From Chloroflexota bacterium (GTDB lineage: Bacteria > Chloroflexota > Ktedonobacteria > Ktedonobacterales > Ktedonobacteraceae), in contig VBHS01000258.1 in assembly GCA_005881295.1 (NCBI GenBank), positions 1 to 11,704 on the forward strand: a stretch of 11,704 bases of DNA, in the 5' to 3' direction. Below the pieces are notes generated by a model. That model was not told where the DNA came from. It saw only the letters and a program-made list of their open reading frames with translations, and ran no database searches. Made by a program: the position numbers and the translations under genes. Position 1 is the first letter of the stretch, and the number at the start of each line of letters is the position of its first letter. Of this stretch, positions 1 to 6,135 are shown one piece after another.

Positions 1-1
1 T

Positions 2-1555
2 ATCCTGTGCGAATACGCCCACGCTATGGGCAATGGTCCAGGTGGTTTTACCGAATATTGGGATACAATCTATAGATATCGTCGACTGCAGGGTGGGTGC
101 GTCTGGGAGTGGTGCGATCACGGCATTCGCCAGCGGACGGCCGCAGGCCAGGAATACTTTGCGTATGGTGGCGATTTCGGTGACGAGCCCAATGATGGGA
201 ACTTTGTAATTGATGGCCTGGTTTCCGCGGACCGTGTGCCTTCACCAGGGCTTCTCGAATACAAAAAGACCATCGAGCCGGTGAAGGTAGAGATGCTGGA
301 TGTGGCCGTGGGACTGGTCCGCATCCACAACCGTTACGACTTCATTACGCTGAACCACTTAGCCTGTTCGTGGTCCTTAACAAAGGAAGGTATGCTCGTC
401 CAGCAAGGATCGTTGCACCTGCCCGACATTCCGGCACAGGGCTTCACAACCGTCCAGATACCATTTGCCCTTCCCGAAGACCCCACCGGGTGGGATTACT
501 GGCTCGACATGGATTTTACCCTGGCGTTTGATATGCGCTGGGCCAAACGGGGGCACGAAGTCGCTAATGCACAATTTCTGGTGGCGTCAGCAGGTCCAGC
601 AAGGCCTGGGGCGCTTCAATCAATGCCAACACTCCAGTGTCGTGTCGAGGAAACGTCCCTGGTCATTCAAGGGCCGGCCATGGAAGTGCGCTTCAATACC
701 GTATACGGCGTGATCTCATCCTGGCTGTATGAAGGGGTACAGCTGATTGAGGAGGGGCCACGTCTTGCATTCTGGCGGGCGACAACGGACAATGACCGCG
801 GATTTGGCGATGTCGCCGGGGAATGGAAGTCGTTTGGGTTACATTGGCTCAAACATCGCATTGACCGCGTCTCTTGGGAGGTCATCGAAGGAGGGCGAGC
901 GGTGAAAGTGGAGGTGTCGGCACGTGTTGCACCGCCTATCAAGAGTTGGGGTGTGTCATGTATCTATGAATATACGGTGTATGGCACTGGTGACGTCGTT
1001 ATCTCGGTGAAAGGTGTCCCGGCGAAATGCGGACCCAAAACGCTGCCCAGGATTGGCCTGGAACTGCGCATTCCAAAACAGTTCGAATATGTCACCTGGT
1101 ATGGTCGTGGACCGGGTGAATCGTATGCCGATACCAGGCAGGCAAATCGGGTGGGTGTGTATACGAAATCGGTCGACGGGTTGTTTACCCCGTATACGTT
1201 CCCCCAGGAGAACGGCAACCGCACTGAGGTGAAATGGACAAGTGTGGCGAATAGTCGAGGAATCGGGCTACTCGCCATTGGGATGCCAGAAATGAACTTT
1301 AGTATCCACCGCTATACCGTGGAACAGTTGGAAAAGGCCAGGCACACGTATGAATTGAGCGATTCGGGCCAGCTCATCTGGCATCTGGACTATCGCCAAA
1401 ATGGCATAGGGTCTGCAAGTTGTGGCCCTGGCGTGCTGCCGCAGTACGAGTTACATTGCGAACCATTTCAGTTCGCACTGCATTTGCGGCCGTTCTCTGT
1501 TGATCTTGCCTCTCCGTCAGTCCTCAGCAAGCAGGTACCAGGGCCAATACAGTAA
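2..1555 (+). CDS. lacZ: Beta-galactosidase, LacZ-type GH2 (C-terminal part; 5' end outside window)
   Basis: This is the C-terminal half of a family GH2 beta-galactosidase, which hydrolyses terminal beta-D-galactosides such as lactose in the cytoplasm. The reading frame is open from base 2, so the ATG at 26 is internal. The first visible residues, LCEYAHAMGN, are the nucleophile motif of LacZ; its Glu codon is at 11-13 and corresponds to Glu537 of E. coli LacZ. Next come LQGGCVWEWCDH (E. coli GGFVWDWVDQ region) and an Ig-like linker domain. The small-chain beta-sandwich domain follows, with ATTDNDRGFGD, WYGRGPGESYADT, TPYTFPQENGNRTE and the closing GIGSASCGPGVLPQYEL signature. The 517 visible residues match the length expected after the nucleophile in LacZ (about 490), so the 3' end is complete. 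It converges on the YihY gene. The N-terminal sugar-binding domain, the acid/base Glu and the promoter lie upstream of the window. The family call is secure; the natural substrate is not proven. Confidence 0.95.
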   Translation: MLCEYAHAMGNGPGGFTEYWDTIYRYRRLQGGCVWEWCDHGIRQRTAAGQEYFAYGGDFGDEPNDGNFVIDGLVSADRVPSPGLLEYKKTIEPVKVEMLDVAVGLVRIHNRYDFITLNHLACSWSLTKEGMLVQQGSLHLPDIPAQGFTTVQIPFALPEDPTGWDYWLDMDFTLAFDMRWAKRGHEVANAQFLVASAGPARPGALQSMPTLQCRVEETSLVIQGPAMEVRFNTVYGVISSWLYEGVQLIEEGPRLAFWRATTDNDRGFGDVAGEWKSFGLHWLKHRIDRVSWEVIEGGRAVKVEVSARVAPPIKSWGVSCIYEYTVYGTGDVVISVKGVPAKCGPKTLPRIGLELRIPKQFEYVTWYGRGPGESYADTRQANRVGVYTKSVDGLFTPYTFPQENGNRTEVKWTSVANSRGIGLLAIGMPEMNFSIHRYTVEQLEKARHTYELSDSGQLIWHLDYRQNGIGSASCGPGVLPQYELHCEPFQFALHLRPFSVDLASPSVLSKQVPGPIQ

Positions 1556-1584
1556 GTATGAAAAGCATGTAGTGCCACAGCGAT

Positions 1585-1634
1585 ACAAGTGAAACAAGTG
1601 AAACAAATGAAACAAGTGAAACAAGTGAAACAAA
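1585..1634. repeat. 9-bp tandem repeat, about 5.5 copies
   Basis: The unit ACAAGTGAA is repeated head to tail five times from 1585 to 1629, followed by a partial copy (ACAAA). The third copy has one change (ACAAATGAA). The array fills the gap between the convergent stops of the beta-galactosidase (1555) and the YihY gene (1651). It contains no inverted symmetry, so it is not a hairpin terminator. Such short arrays can vary in copy number by slippage. Confidence 0.9.
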
Positions 1635-1650
1635 CCTCATTGGAAATGCA

Positions 1651-2652
1651 CTACGGATTGTTGCTCGTACCTGGAAATTTAAGTGTCAGTTCTGTGCTGT
1701 TTCGATAGCCTCCTTTGCTGGCCTCGGTGATGAGGTCGCTCTGGGGGACACGAATACCCTCGGCGAAGAAGGCGTTGATCTCAGCGCCCAGCAACAGAAT
1801 GAGCATGAAGATATAGAAGAATAGCAGTAGAATCAGTACAAATCCGACCTCTCCGATGTAGTTATTCATGAAGAGTGTGGCGTAGATTGGAAAGAGCACC
1901 AGGAAGAGCTGCATCACTGCTGTTGAAACGAGCGCGCCACGCCAACTCTTGCCTATATGATGACCGAGCGTCCTGAACGTAATATGCCGGTGGGGAACCA
2001 TGACATAGATAGCCTGAAACAGGACTAGCGAGATGACAATACTGCCTATATAGCTGGAAATATCCAGAAACACACTATTATGAATGGAGCTCACTTGAAC
2101 GGGAAACAGAAGCGTCAGGAAAATAGTTGGCGCAACTGACGCCAAGATGAGGATCGATGTGAGCGCGATGAACAAGAAGAGCATGCCAATCGCTACGATA
2201 TGCCTGCGAAGCATCGGGCGTGGCTGGAGGTGATAGATCACATCGAAGCACAACTCCAGCAGGGAAAAGAAGAAGGAGCCGAACAGAATCGCCAGCGCAA
2301 CTATAATGAACTCTGCAAGGATCGAGGCATGAGAATACGCATTGAACGCTTTGCTGAACATCTCCGTTGCCGGCGCTGAAAACGGCGCTGGCATGATGTT
2401 TTCAAGCCGCATGGTCAACATGTGCTGGGTCGGCGCATCCAGCCACCACGAAATCGCGCCAAAGGTGACCAGGAGCAGGACAGTAATGGGCACAAGGATC
2501 GTCAGCAGGCTAAATGCAAGTGCCTGTGCCAGGTGGTGAATCCAGTCCTCTTTGCATTTGATGAACAACTTTTCAAGGGGTTTGATGTCCTTTTCAACGA
2601 CTAGCGCCGCCTCGAGCGATTTATCGCGTATTGTCTCTGACTCTGAGTCCAT
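1651..2652 (-). CDS. YihY/BrkB-family integral membrane protein
   Basis: A 333-residue polytopic membrane protein of the YihY/virulence factor BrkB family (once mis-assigned as RNase BN). Biochemical function is not firmly known for the family. About six hydrophobic segments are visible, near residues 41-66, 111-132, 150-183, 198-220, 238-262 and 268-292. Family hallmarks are LAQALAFSLLTILVP at the first helix, the WRGALVSTAVMQ stretch before helix five, and the closing ILLLGAEINAFFAEG. The N-terminal 35 residues are charged and probably cytoplasmic. The ATG at 2650-2652 is preceded by AGGAGGAAGG (2655-2664), a strong ribosome binding site that overlaps the stop codon of the upstream lipid-kinase gene. 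Only 10 nt separate the two genes, so they are almost certainly co-transcribed and probably translationally coupled. Confidence 0.9.
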   Translation of the reverse strand: MDSESETIRDKSLEAALVVEKDIKPLEKLFIKCKEDWIHHLAQALAFSLLTILVPITVLLLVTFGAISWWLDAPTQHMLTMRLENIMPAPFSAPATEMFSKAFNAYSHASILAEFIIVALAILFGSFFFSLLELCFDVIYHLQPRPMLRRHIVAIGMLFLFIALTSILILASVAPTIFLTLLFPVQVSSIHNSVFLDISSYIGSIVISLVLFQAIYVMVPHRHITFRTLGHHIGKSWRGALVSTAVMQLFLVLFPIYATLFMNNYIGEVGFVLILLLFFYIFMLILLLGAEINAFFAEGIRVPQSDLITEASKGGYRNSTELTLKFPGTSNNP

Positions 2653-2662
2653 CGCCTTCCTC

Positions 2663-4186
2663 CTAGATTAGAACGTGCGTTGCCAGAATGACATTACGTT
2701 TACTCTTCTTGCCCACTACAACAATTGCGGCGCCTTCGTGCAAATCCTGAAAAGCCGCAGGGGCAACTTGCTCACCCGTATATCTAAGGATGCACGCATG
2801 ATCGATCACCTGTACGGCAACGGGTTGGCTATCTCCGCCGTTCCGTTTCAGGACTGTACCCGCGATAATGTAGCGATGTTCATCGTCCGGCTGTGGAAGC
2901 ACACCCGTCACGGTTACACGGTGCCCTTGCTCCAATAAGGAACTGATCCGCTCTGGCGATTCCCGTTGCGCATTCTCTCCTGGATGGTCCTGGATATGCC
3001 CATCAGGCCCGTTTCTCTGCTGCGATGCCTCCGGGTGCGGTTCTTCCGCGGGCGGCTGGCTAAACAAGCCACCGTGATATGCGCGAGGGATTGCTATCTG
3101 TATGGCACGGGGCAGGGCAGCAAAACGGTAATTGACCATTACCTCTTGATCATTGCTAGCCTTGCGAAGGGCTTGACGATCCGTTTTGTTCAGATAGTCT
3201 TTGAGCTGCATCGGGCTGCCGTCCAACTGGAGCTCGATTGAGGCCGGGACACTGATCACGGTACTGGAGCCATGGAAGTGCTCTGTCGTCACGTGATCAG
3301 GCTTGTGCCGGAACAAGAGCGAGCTGATCTGCTCTATGCCTGTCAGTGGGTTGCCTGGCTTGATCACGCAGACATCGATTATCCCATCATCGAGATAGGC
3401 ATCAGGCGTGATCTGAACGAGATTGGCGTAGCTGCGTGTATTGCCTATAACAATTTGTAAGGCCTCGCCTTTCCAGACCAGGTTCCCATGCTGCCTGGAG
3501 TCACCTATCCGTATCTCTACCGGAAAAGGGTGTAGTGCAGGCAGCTCTTCGACAACGGATAGTCCCACAGCTAAAGGTCCAAAGCGGTGCTTGAGGGCAT
3601 CGGAAGAGTGTTCCATAATTGCGGCATCGAGACCCAGACCGGCCATGAGCAAGAAGTGGTGCAACGCCTTTAGTTTCGCGCCCTTCTTCTTTGCTTTCCG
3701 GCTTTTCTGACCGAGTTTCTCATCCTGATTGTGCTGGTCTACTGCAGGCAATGATAGTCCCTGCACCTCGACATAGCCAATATCTATTGTGCGTGCTTCG
3801 CTCTCAAGAACGGCAAGAACGGCTTTCAGCGGATCATGAGGCACACCAATTTCGGTTGCCCAGACATTAGCAGTGCCGCCGGGAATAACGCCAAGGACGC
3901 TGCGGCATCCTTTGACATTCATGGCACCATTAAGCACTTGATTCAAGGTTCCATCGCCGCCATAACCCAGCACCAGGTCGTACCCTTCTTCAGCTGCCCG
4001 AGTAGCTAATTCCACACTCTGTCCACCATACTCTTTCAGGGCAATATCGGTTTTCCAACCGGCAGCTGATAGCACAGCGATCATAGCGGTAATGTTTGTC
4101 ACATTCTGCCCGTCCCTCGGGTTAATTACCAGGCGGGCCCTTTTATGCTTCTTGCGTTTGCTGCTTTGGGAAGATGCGATGAGCAT
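2663..4186 (-). CDS. Diacylglycerol kinase-family (YegS/DagK-like) lipid kinase with C-terminal extension
   Basis: A 507-residue protein of the DAGK catalytic family, which phosphorylates diacylglycerol, sphingoid bases or related lipids with ATP at the inner membrane face. Visible motifs are INPRDG (residues 21-26), the nucleotide-binding GGDGTLNQVLNG (76-87), PGGTANVWA (102-110), LDDGIIDVCVI (265-275) and the LDGSPM strand (321-326). An insertion at about 146-176 is rich in Lys/Arg (SRKAKKKGAKLKA) and could contact acidic lipids. Bacterial members usually end near residue 300-360. This one continues with a Pro/Glu/Gln/His-rich linker (about 371-412) and a roughly 95-residue beta-rich domain (413-507) beginning ISSLLEQGHRVTVTGVL. 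The ATG at 4184-4186 follows GAAAGGAAGG. It is the first gene of a two-gene unit with the YihY gene. The exact lipid substrate cannot be read from sequence. Confidence 0.9.
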   Translation of the reverse strand: MLIASSQSSKRKKHKRARLVINPRDGQNVTNITAMIAVLSAAGWKTDIALKEYGGQSVELATRAAEEGYDLVLGYGGDGTLNQVLNGAMNVKGCRSVLGVIPGGTANVWATEIGVPHDPLKAVLAVLESEARTIDIGYVEVQGLSLPAVDQHNQDEKLGQKSRKAKKKGAKLKALHHFLLMAGLGLDAAIMEHSSDALKHRFGPLAVGLSVVEELPALHPFPVEIRIGDSRQHGNLVWKGEALQIVIGNTRSYANLVQITPDAYLDDGIIDVCVIKPGNPLTGIEQISSLLFRHKPDHVTTEHFHGSSTVISVPASIELQLDGSPMQLKDYLNKTDRQALRKASNDQEVMVNYRFAALPRAIQIAIPRAYHGGLFSQPPAEEPHPEASQQRNGPDGHIQDHPGENAQRESPERISSLLEQGHRVTVTGVLPQPDDEHRYIIAGTVLKRNGGDSQPVAVQVIDHACILRYTGEQVAPAAFQDLHEGAAIVVVGKKSKRNVILATHVLI

Positions 4187-4221
4187 GAGTCCTTCCTTTC
4201 AATTGATTGCTCAGATAAATC

Positions 4222-4250
4222 ATTGTATACTGTCAGTGTAAGGAGGACAA
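4222..4250 (-). promoter_or_regulatory. Candidate sigma70-type promoter for the lipid kinase-YihY operon
   Basis: On the minus strand TTGTCC (4245-4250, 4 of 6 consensus) and TACAAT (4222-4227, 5 of 6) are separated by 17 nt. Transcription would start near 4215, about 29 nt before the lipid kinase ATG. The spacer holds an imperfect palindrome, TACACTG A CAGTATA (4226-4240), a possible operator. Confidence 0.5.
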
Positions 4251-4262
4251 GGGGGGGATGTC

Positions 4263-4280
4263 ATGCTACCTGGGTAGCAT
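4263..4280. promoter_or_regulatory. 18-nt palindrome, possible operator or RNA hairpin
   Basis: ATGCTACC TG GGTAGCAT has perfect 8-bp arms around a 2-nt centre. It lies 13 nt upstream of the minus-strand -35 box and about 100 nt upstream of the plus-strand promoter. Dyad symmetry of this size is typical of sites for dimeric helix-turn-helix repressors. I cannot assign a regulator family. A 2-nt loop makes it poor as an RNA hairpin, so a protein-binding site is likelier. Confidence 0.5.
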
Positions 4281-4292
4281 TGAGAGGGTCAT
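4266..4292 (-). other. Possible 8-codon upstream ORF (leader peptide)
   Basis: On the minus strand ATG (4290-4292) opens a frame reading MTLSMLPR and stopping at TAG (4266-4268), inside the 18-nt palindrome. GGAGGAG (4302-4308) sits 9 nt before the ATG, which is a very good ribosome binding site. It would only be transcribed from a promoter upstream of 4310, for which only a weak candidate exists (TATATA near 4309-4318). Treat as speculative. Confidence 0.2.
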
Positions 4293-4379
4293 TGTTGTCT
4301 ACTCCTCCCCATATATAGAGCGCAATCTCATGGCTACAAAGTAGTAGAGAGACACTGTGAAAAGTGGAGCTTTTGGATC

Positions 4380-4408
4380 ATGACAGACTTTACGTGAGCT
4401 TCTATACT
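4380..4408 (+). promoter_or_regulatory. Sigma70-type promoter for the small membrane protein gene
   Basis: ATGACA (4380-4385, 5 of 6 consensus) and TATACT (4403-4408, 5 of 6) are separated by 17 nt. Transcription should start near 4414-4416, giving a leader of about 105 nt before the preferred start at 4521. It could also give a nearly leaderless start at the ATG at 4416, which is in the same frame. Confidence 0.6.
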
Positions 4409-4520
4409 CATTCACATGAGAAACAAGAGTGGAACGGTATGGGTCGAAGCGTGCCCGCCGAGGGTTCTTTCTCTTGCAAACGTTCCTGTTGTTTCTATGA
4501 AGAGGAGAAAAGGGGAGAAT

Positions 4521-4937
4521 ATGCAAGATACGCTGTCGGGCGGGCTCCGGCCTAAGATTATTGCCATTGTCGTTCTTTTGATTGTTCAATGTCTATCAGG
4601 GCTGTATTTCAGCCTGATTCTGATCGCAGAACTTTTGGCACCGGGGCACCCCGTCATAGTGAGCGGTATCTCCATTTTTACAGGTTTTGCTGCGGGAGTT
4701 GCATTGGTCGTAGCGTTGGCGTCGCCTGTGATTGCCTGGGGATTATGGACGCTCAAGCCATGGGCGCGCCAACGATGCACCCTCCTTGAGCTGCTCAGCC
4801 TGGGAATAGGGGCGTTTGAACTACTGGAACCCAGGTTAGTTAGCAGCATTGCACCCATCACCTGCCTGGTCATCGCCGCGCTGATTCTGGTGGTTCTGTA
4901 TGTTGGCCCGGATGTGCGAGCTCTTTCCCATGCTTGA
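4521..4937 (+). CDS. Small integral membrane protein, function unknown
   Basis: A 138-residue protein with about four hydrophobic segments: residues near 12-34, a long double-length stretch near 47-75, one near 86-100, and a final one near 107-126. The loop GLWTLKPWARQRCTLLELLSLG, a short Trp/Lys-Pro-Trp turn followed by a helix, resembles small four-helix DUF2127-like membrane proteins, but I cannot name a family with confidence. The ATG at 4521 is chosen because AGGGGAG (4511-4517) lies just ahead and the protein proper begins there. The frame stays open back to an ATG at 4416, and that 35-residue extension shows no membrane or domain character. It is the first plus-strand gene after the divergent control region and may be co-transcribed with the PAP2-like gene 116 nt downstream. 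Confidence 0.7.
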   Translation: MQDTLSGGLRPKIIAIVVLLIVQCLSGLYFSLILIAELLAPGHPVIVSGISIFTGFAAGVALVVALASPVIAWGLWTLKPWARQRCTLLELLSLGIGAFELLEPRLVSSIAPITCLVIAALILVVLYVGPDVRALSHA

Positions 4938-5040
4938 TGTTTAGAGGTGTTTATGGCGGGTGAGTGGAGAGATACTGCGATCATACAGTACATACCGGGA
5001 GCCCCTGGCTCATGTAATCATCCCGAAATCATGATATGAA

Positions 5041-5046
5041 GAGGAG
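5041..5046 (+). promoter_or_regulatory. Ribosome binding site deciding the PAP2-like start
   Basis: GAGGAG lies 7 nt before the ATG at 5054. It falls inside the frame if the upstream ATG at 5036 is used, and that ATG has no purine-rich site ahead of it. The start at 5054 is therefore preferred. Confidence 0.75.
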
Positions 5047-5053
5047 TACACAT

Positions 5054-5671
5054 ATGGACAGTTCAACTTCGCTACAGAATGCGCATAAACGGAGCTCTGC
5101 AGGAGAGACGGGCCATGTCCAAGAGAGAAAGAGCCGCATCTGGAGAGGCGTGGCTATTGCGCTCTGGGTCATTGGCCTGGTCACGCTCATCACTGCCTCG
5201 GTGCTAACGCGTAACCATCCTGGCCCCTGGCCGATTGAAGTGACATTCAGTCAGGCTGTGCAACACGTGCACTACTGGCCATGGGTCGTCGCAGTACTCG
5301 ATTTTGTCGGTACGTTCAACAATCCGACGCCTACGGGGGTCGTTCTCGGCATTATATGTGCTGTGATACTACTGATGGGGTGGTATTTGCAGGCAGCGTT
5401 TTTGGCACTAACAGTGGGGGTCGGCAATGGCCTTGATGCAATCATTGGGAATTATGTGTTGCGGCCGCGTCCATCGCCAACGTTGGTTCATGTCGATGTC
5501 CCCTTGCTGTATAATAGCTTTCCCTCCGGCCATGTCTGCCACATGATGGTCTTTTACGGTTCACTACTGTATTTGAGTTTCACCAGGCCCGTACGTACGT
5601 GGAAGTATCACTGGGTGCTGCTACCCTTCCAGGTATTTGCCGTGCTCAATAGAATGCAGTCCATGGCGTGA
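5054..5671 (+). CDS. PAP2-family phosphatase, apparently truncated before catalytic motif C3
   Basis: A 205-residue membrane protein of the PAP2/phosphatidic acid phosphatase superfamily, which dephosphorylates phosphatidate, undecaprenyl diphosphate or similar lipid phosphates. Residues 1-28 are polar. Hydrophobic segments follow near 31-52, 73-88, 95-125, 161-176 and 186-198. Motif C1 is partly present as LRPRPSP (136-142), with Gly where the family usually has Lys. Motif C2 is clear as SFPSGHVCHM (155-164). The next helix runs into VLNRM (197-201), matching the start of motif C3 (SRxxxxxHxxxD), and then stops after five more residues at 5669-5671. The C3 histidine, the family's catalytic nucleophile, and the aspartate are missing, as is the last helix. 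Beyond the stop the DNA is the antisense of the YciI gene, so the missing part is not nearby. As read, it should be catalytically dead. It is either a decayed gene or a sequencing or assembly artefact. Confidence 0.8.
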   Translation: MDSSTSLQNAHKRSSAGETGHVQERKSRIWRGVAIALWVIGLVTLITASVLTRNHPGPWPIEVTFSQAVQHVHYWPWVVAVLDFVGTFNNPTPTGVVLGIICAVILLMGWYLQAAFLALTVGVGNGLDAIIGNYVLRPRPSPTLVHVDVPLLYNSFPSGHVCHMMVFYGSLLYLSFTRPVRTWKYHWVLLPFQVFAVLNRMQSMA

Positions 5672-5672
5672 G

Positions 5673-6020
5673 TTACAGTTCCAGGACGGGGCGGATTTCG
5701 ACAGAGCCATGTAGCGCATCGGGAATCTTAGTGGCCATCGCAATTGCTTCATCAAGGTCTTTACAATTCAGGACGTACGTGCCCGCGAGTTGTTCCTTCG
5801 TTTCGGCGAAAGGACCGTCAGTGATCAGCGTTTTGCCGTTGCGGACACGAACGGTTGTCGCGGTGCTGGTTGACTGCAGTGGTGCACCACCTCTCAAGAG
5901 GCCGCGCTGCTGCGCTTCGTTCGCAAATGCGGCATGAGCCTGCATCAGCGCGATGCGCTCCTCCGGGGTCATCCCGCAAGTATCCGCTTCACTTCCATAG
6001 ATTAACAACATATAACGCAC
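5673..6020 (-). CDS. YciI/DGPF-domain protein
   Basis: A 115-residue soluble protein of the YciI-like (DGPF domain) superfamily, a dimeric ferredoxin-like alpha/beta fold. Biochemical roles of the family are mostly unknown. MRYMLLIYGSE is the typical first strand. The signature TDGPFAETKEQLAG lies at residues 67-80, followed by CKDLDEAIAMATKIP (86-100) and the final strand VEIRPV (107-112). The length is normal and the protein looks intact. The start is a GTG at 6018-6020, chosen because family members begin exactly here and GGGAGGAG (6027-6034) lies 6 nt ahead. Homologues often sit beside ECF sigma factors, but none is seen here. The gene lies tail to tail with the PAP2-like gene with one base between stop codons, and 115 nt downstream of pucR on the same strand. 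I found no convincing promoter or terminator in that gap. Confidence 0.9.
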   Translation of the reverse strand: MRYMLLIYGSEADTCGMTPEERIALMQAHAAFANEAQQRGLLRGGAPLQSTSTATTVRVRNGKTLITDGPFAETKEQLAGTYVLNCKDLDEAIAMATKIPDALHGSVEIRPVLEL

Positions 6021-6135
6021 TGGTATCTCCTCCCTTTGGTAGTCTTTTCCGCAAGAAATGTAGCGTCTCTACAATATTGACGAACGGTACGTGGGCAAAT
6101 CGACCAGCTATAGGATCACATGATCAAGAAAAAGG

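Larger units (their letters stand above)
4187..4520. other. Divergent control region between lipid kinase and small membrane protein genes
   Basis: These 334 nt hold no convincing full-size gene. They contain a sigma70-like promoter for each strand (4222-4250 minus, 4380-4408 plus), an 18-nt palindrome (4263-4280), a weaker 15-nt palindrome inside the minus promoter spacer (4226-4240) and an 8-codon minus-strand ORF with a good ribosome binding site (4266-4292). Longer open frames across this stretch lack family-like sequence. Confidence 0.6.

Noticed and set aside
4251..4257. Run of seven G residues
   Set aside because: Could be slippage-prone, but it lies outside any gene and just upstream of the minus-strand -35 box, so no phase-variation mechanism is evident.
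4299..4589. 96-codon minus-strand open frame in the divergent region
   Set aside because: Low-complexity, Arg/Asn-rich, no ribosome binding site, and it overlaps the plus-strand promoter and the start of the membrane protein gene.
4999..5011. Small hairpin GAGCC CCT GGCTC before the PAP2-like gene
   Set aside because: Only five base pairs with no T-run; too weak to call a terminator or regulatory element.
6071..6098. Possible minus-strand promoter for the YciI gene (TTGCCC, 16 nt, TATTGT)
   Set aside because: Only four of six matches in each box; no better than chance in a sequence of this composition.
6114..6125. Inverted repeat GATCA CA TGATC between YciI and PucR
   Set aside because: Short, built on the common GATC palindrome, and not placed at a promoter; likely chance.
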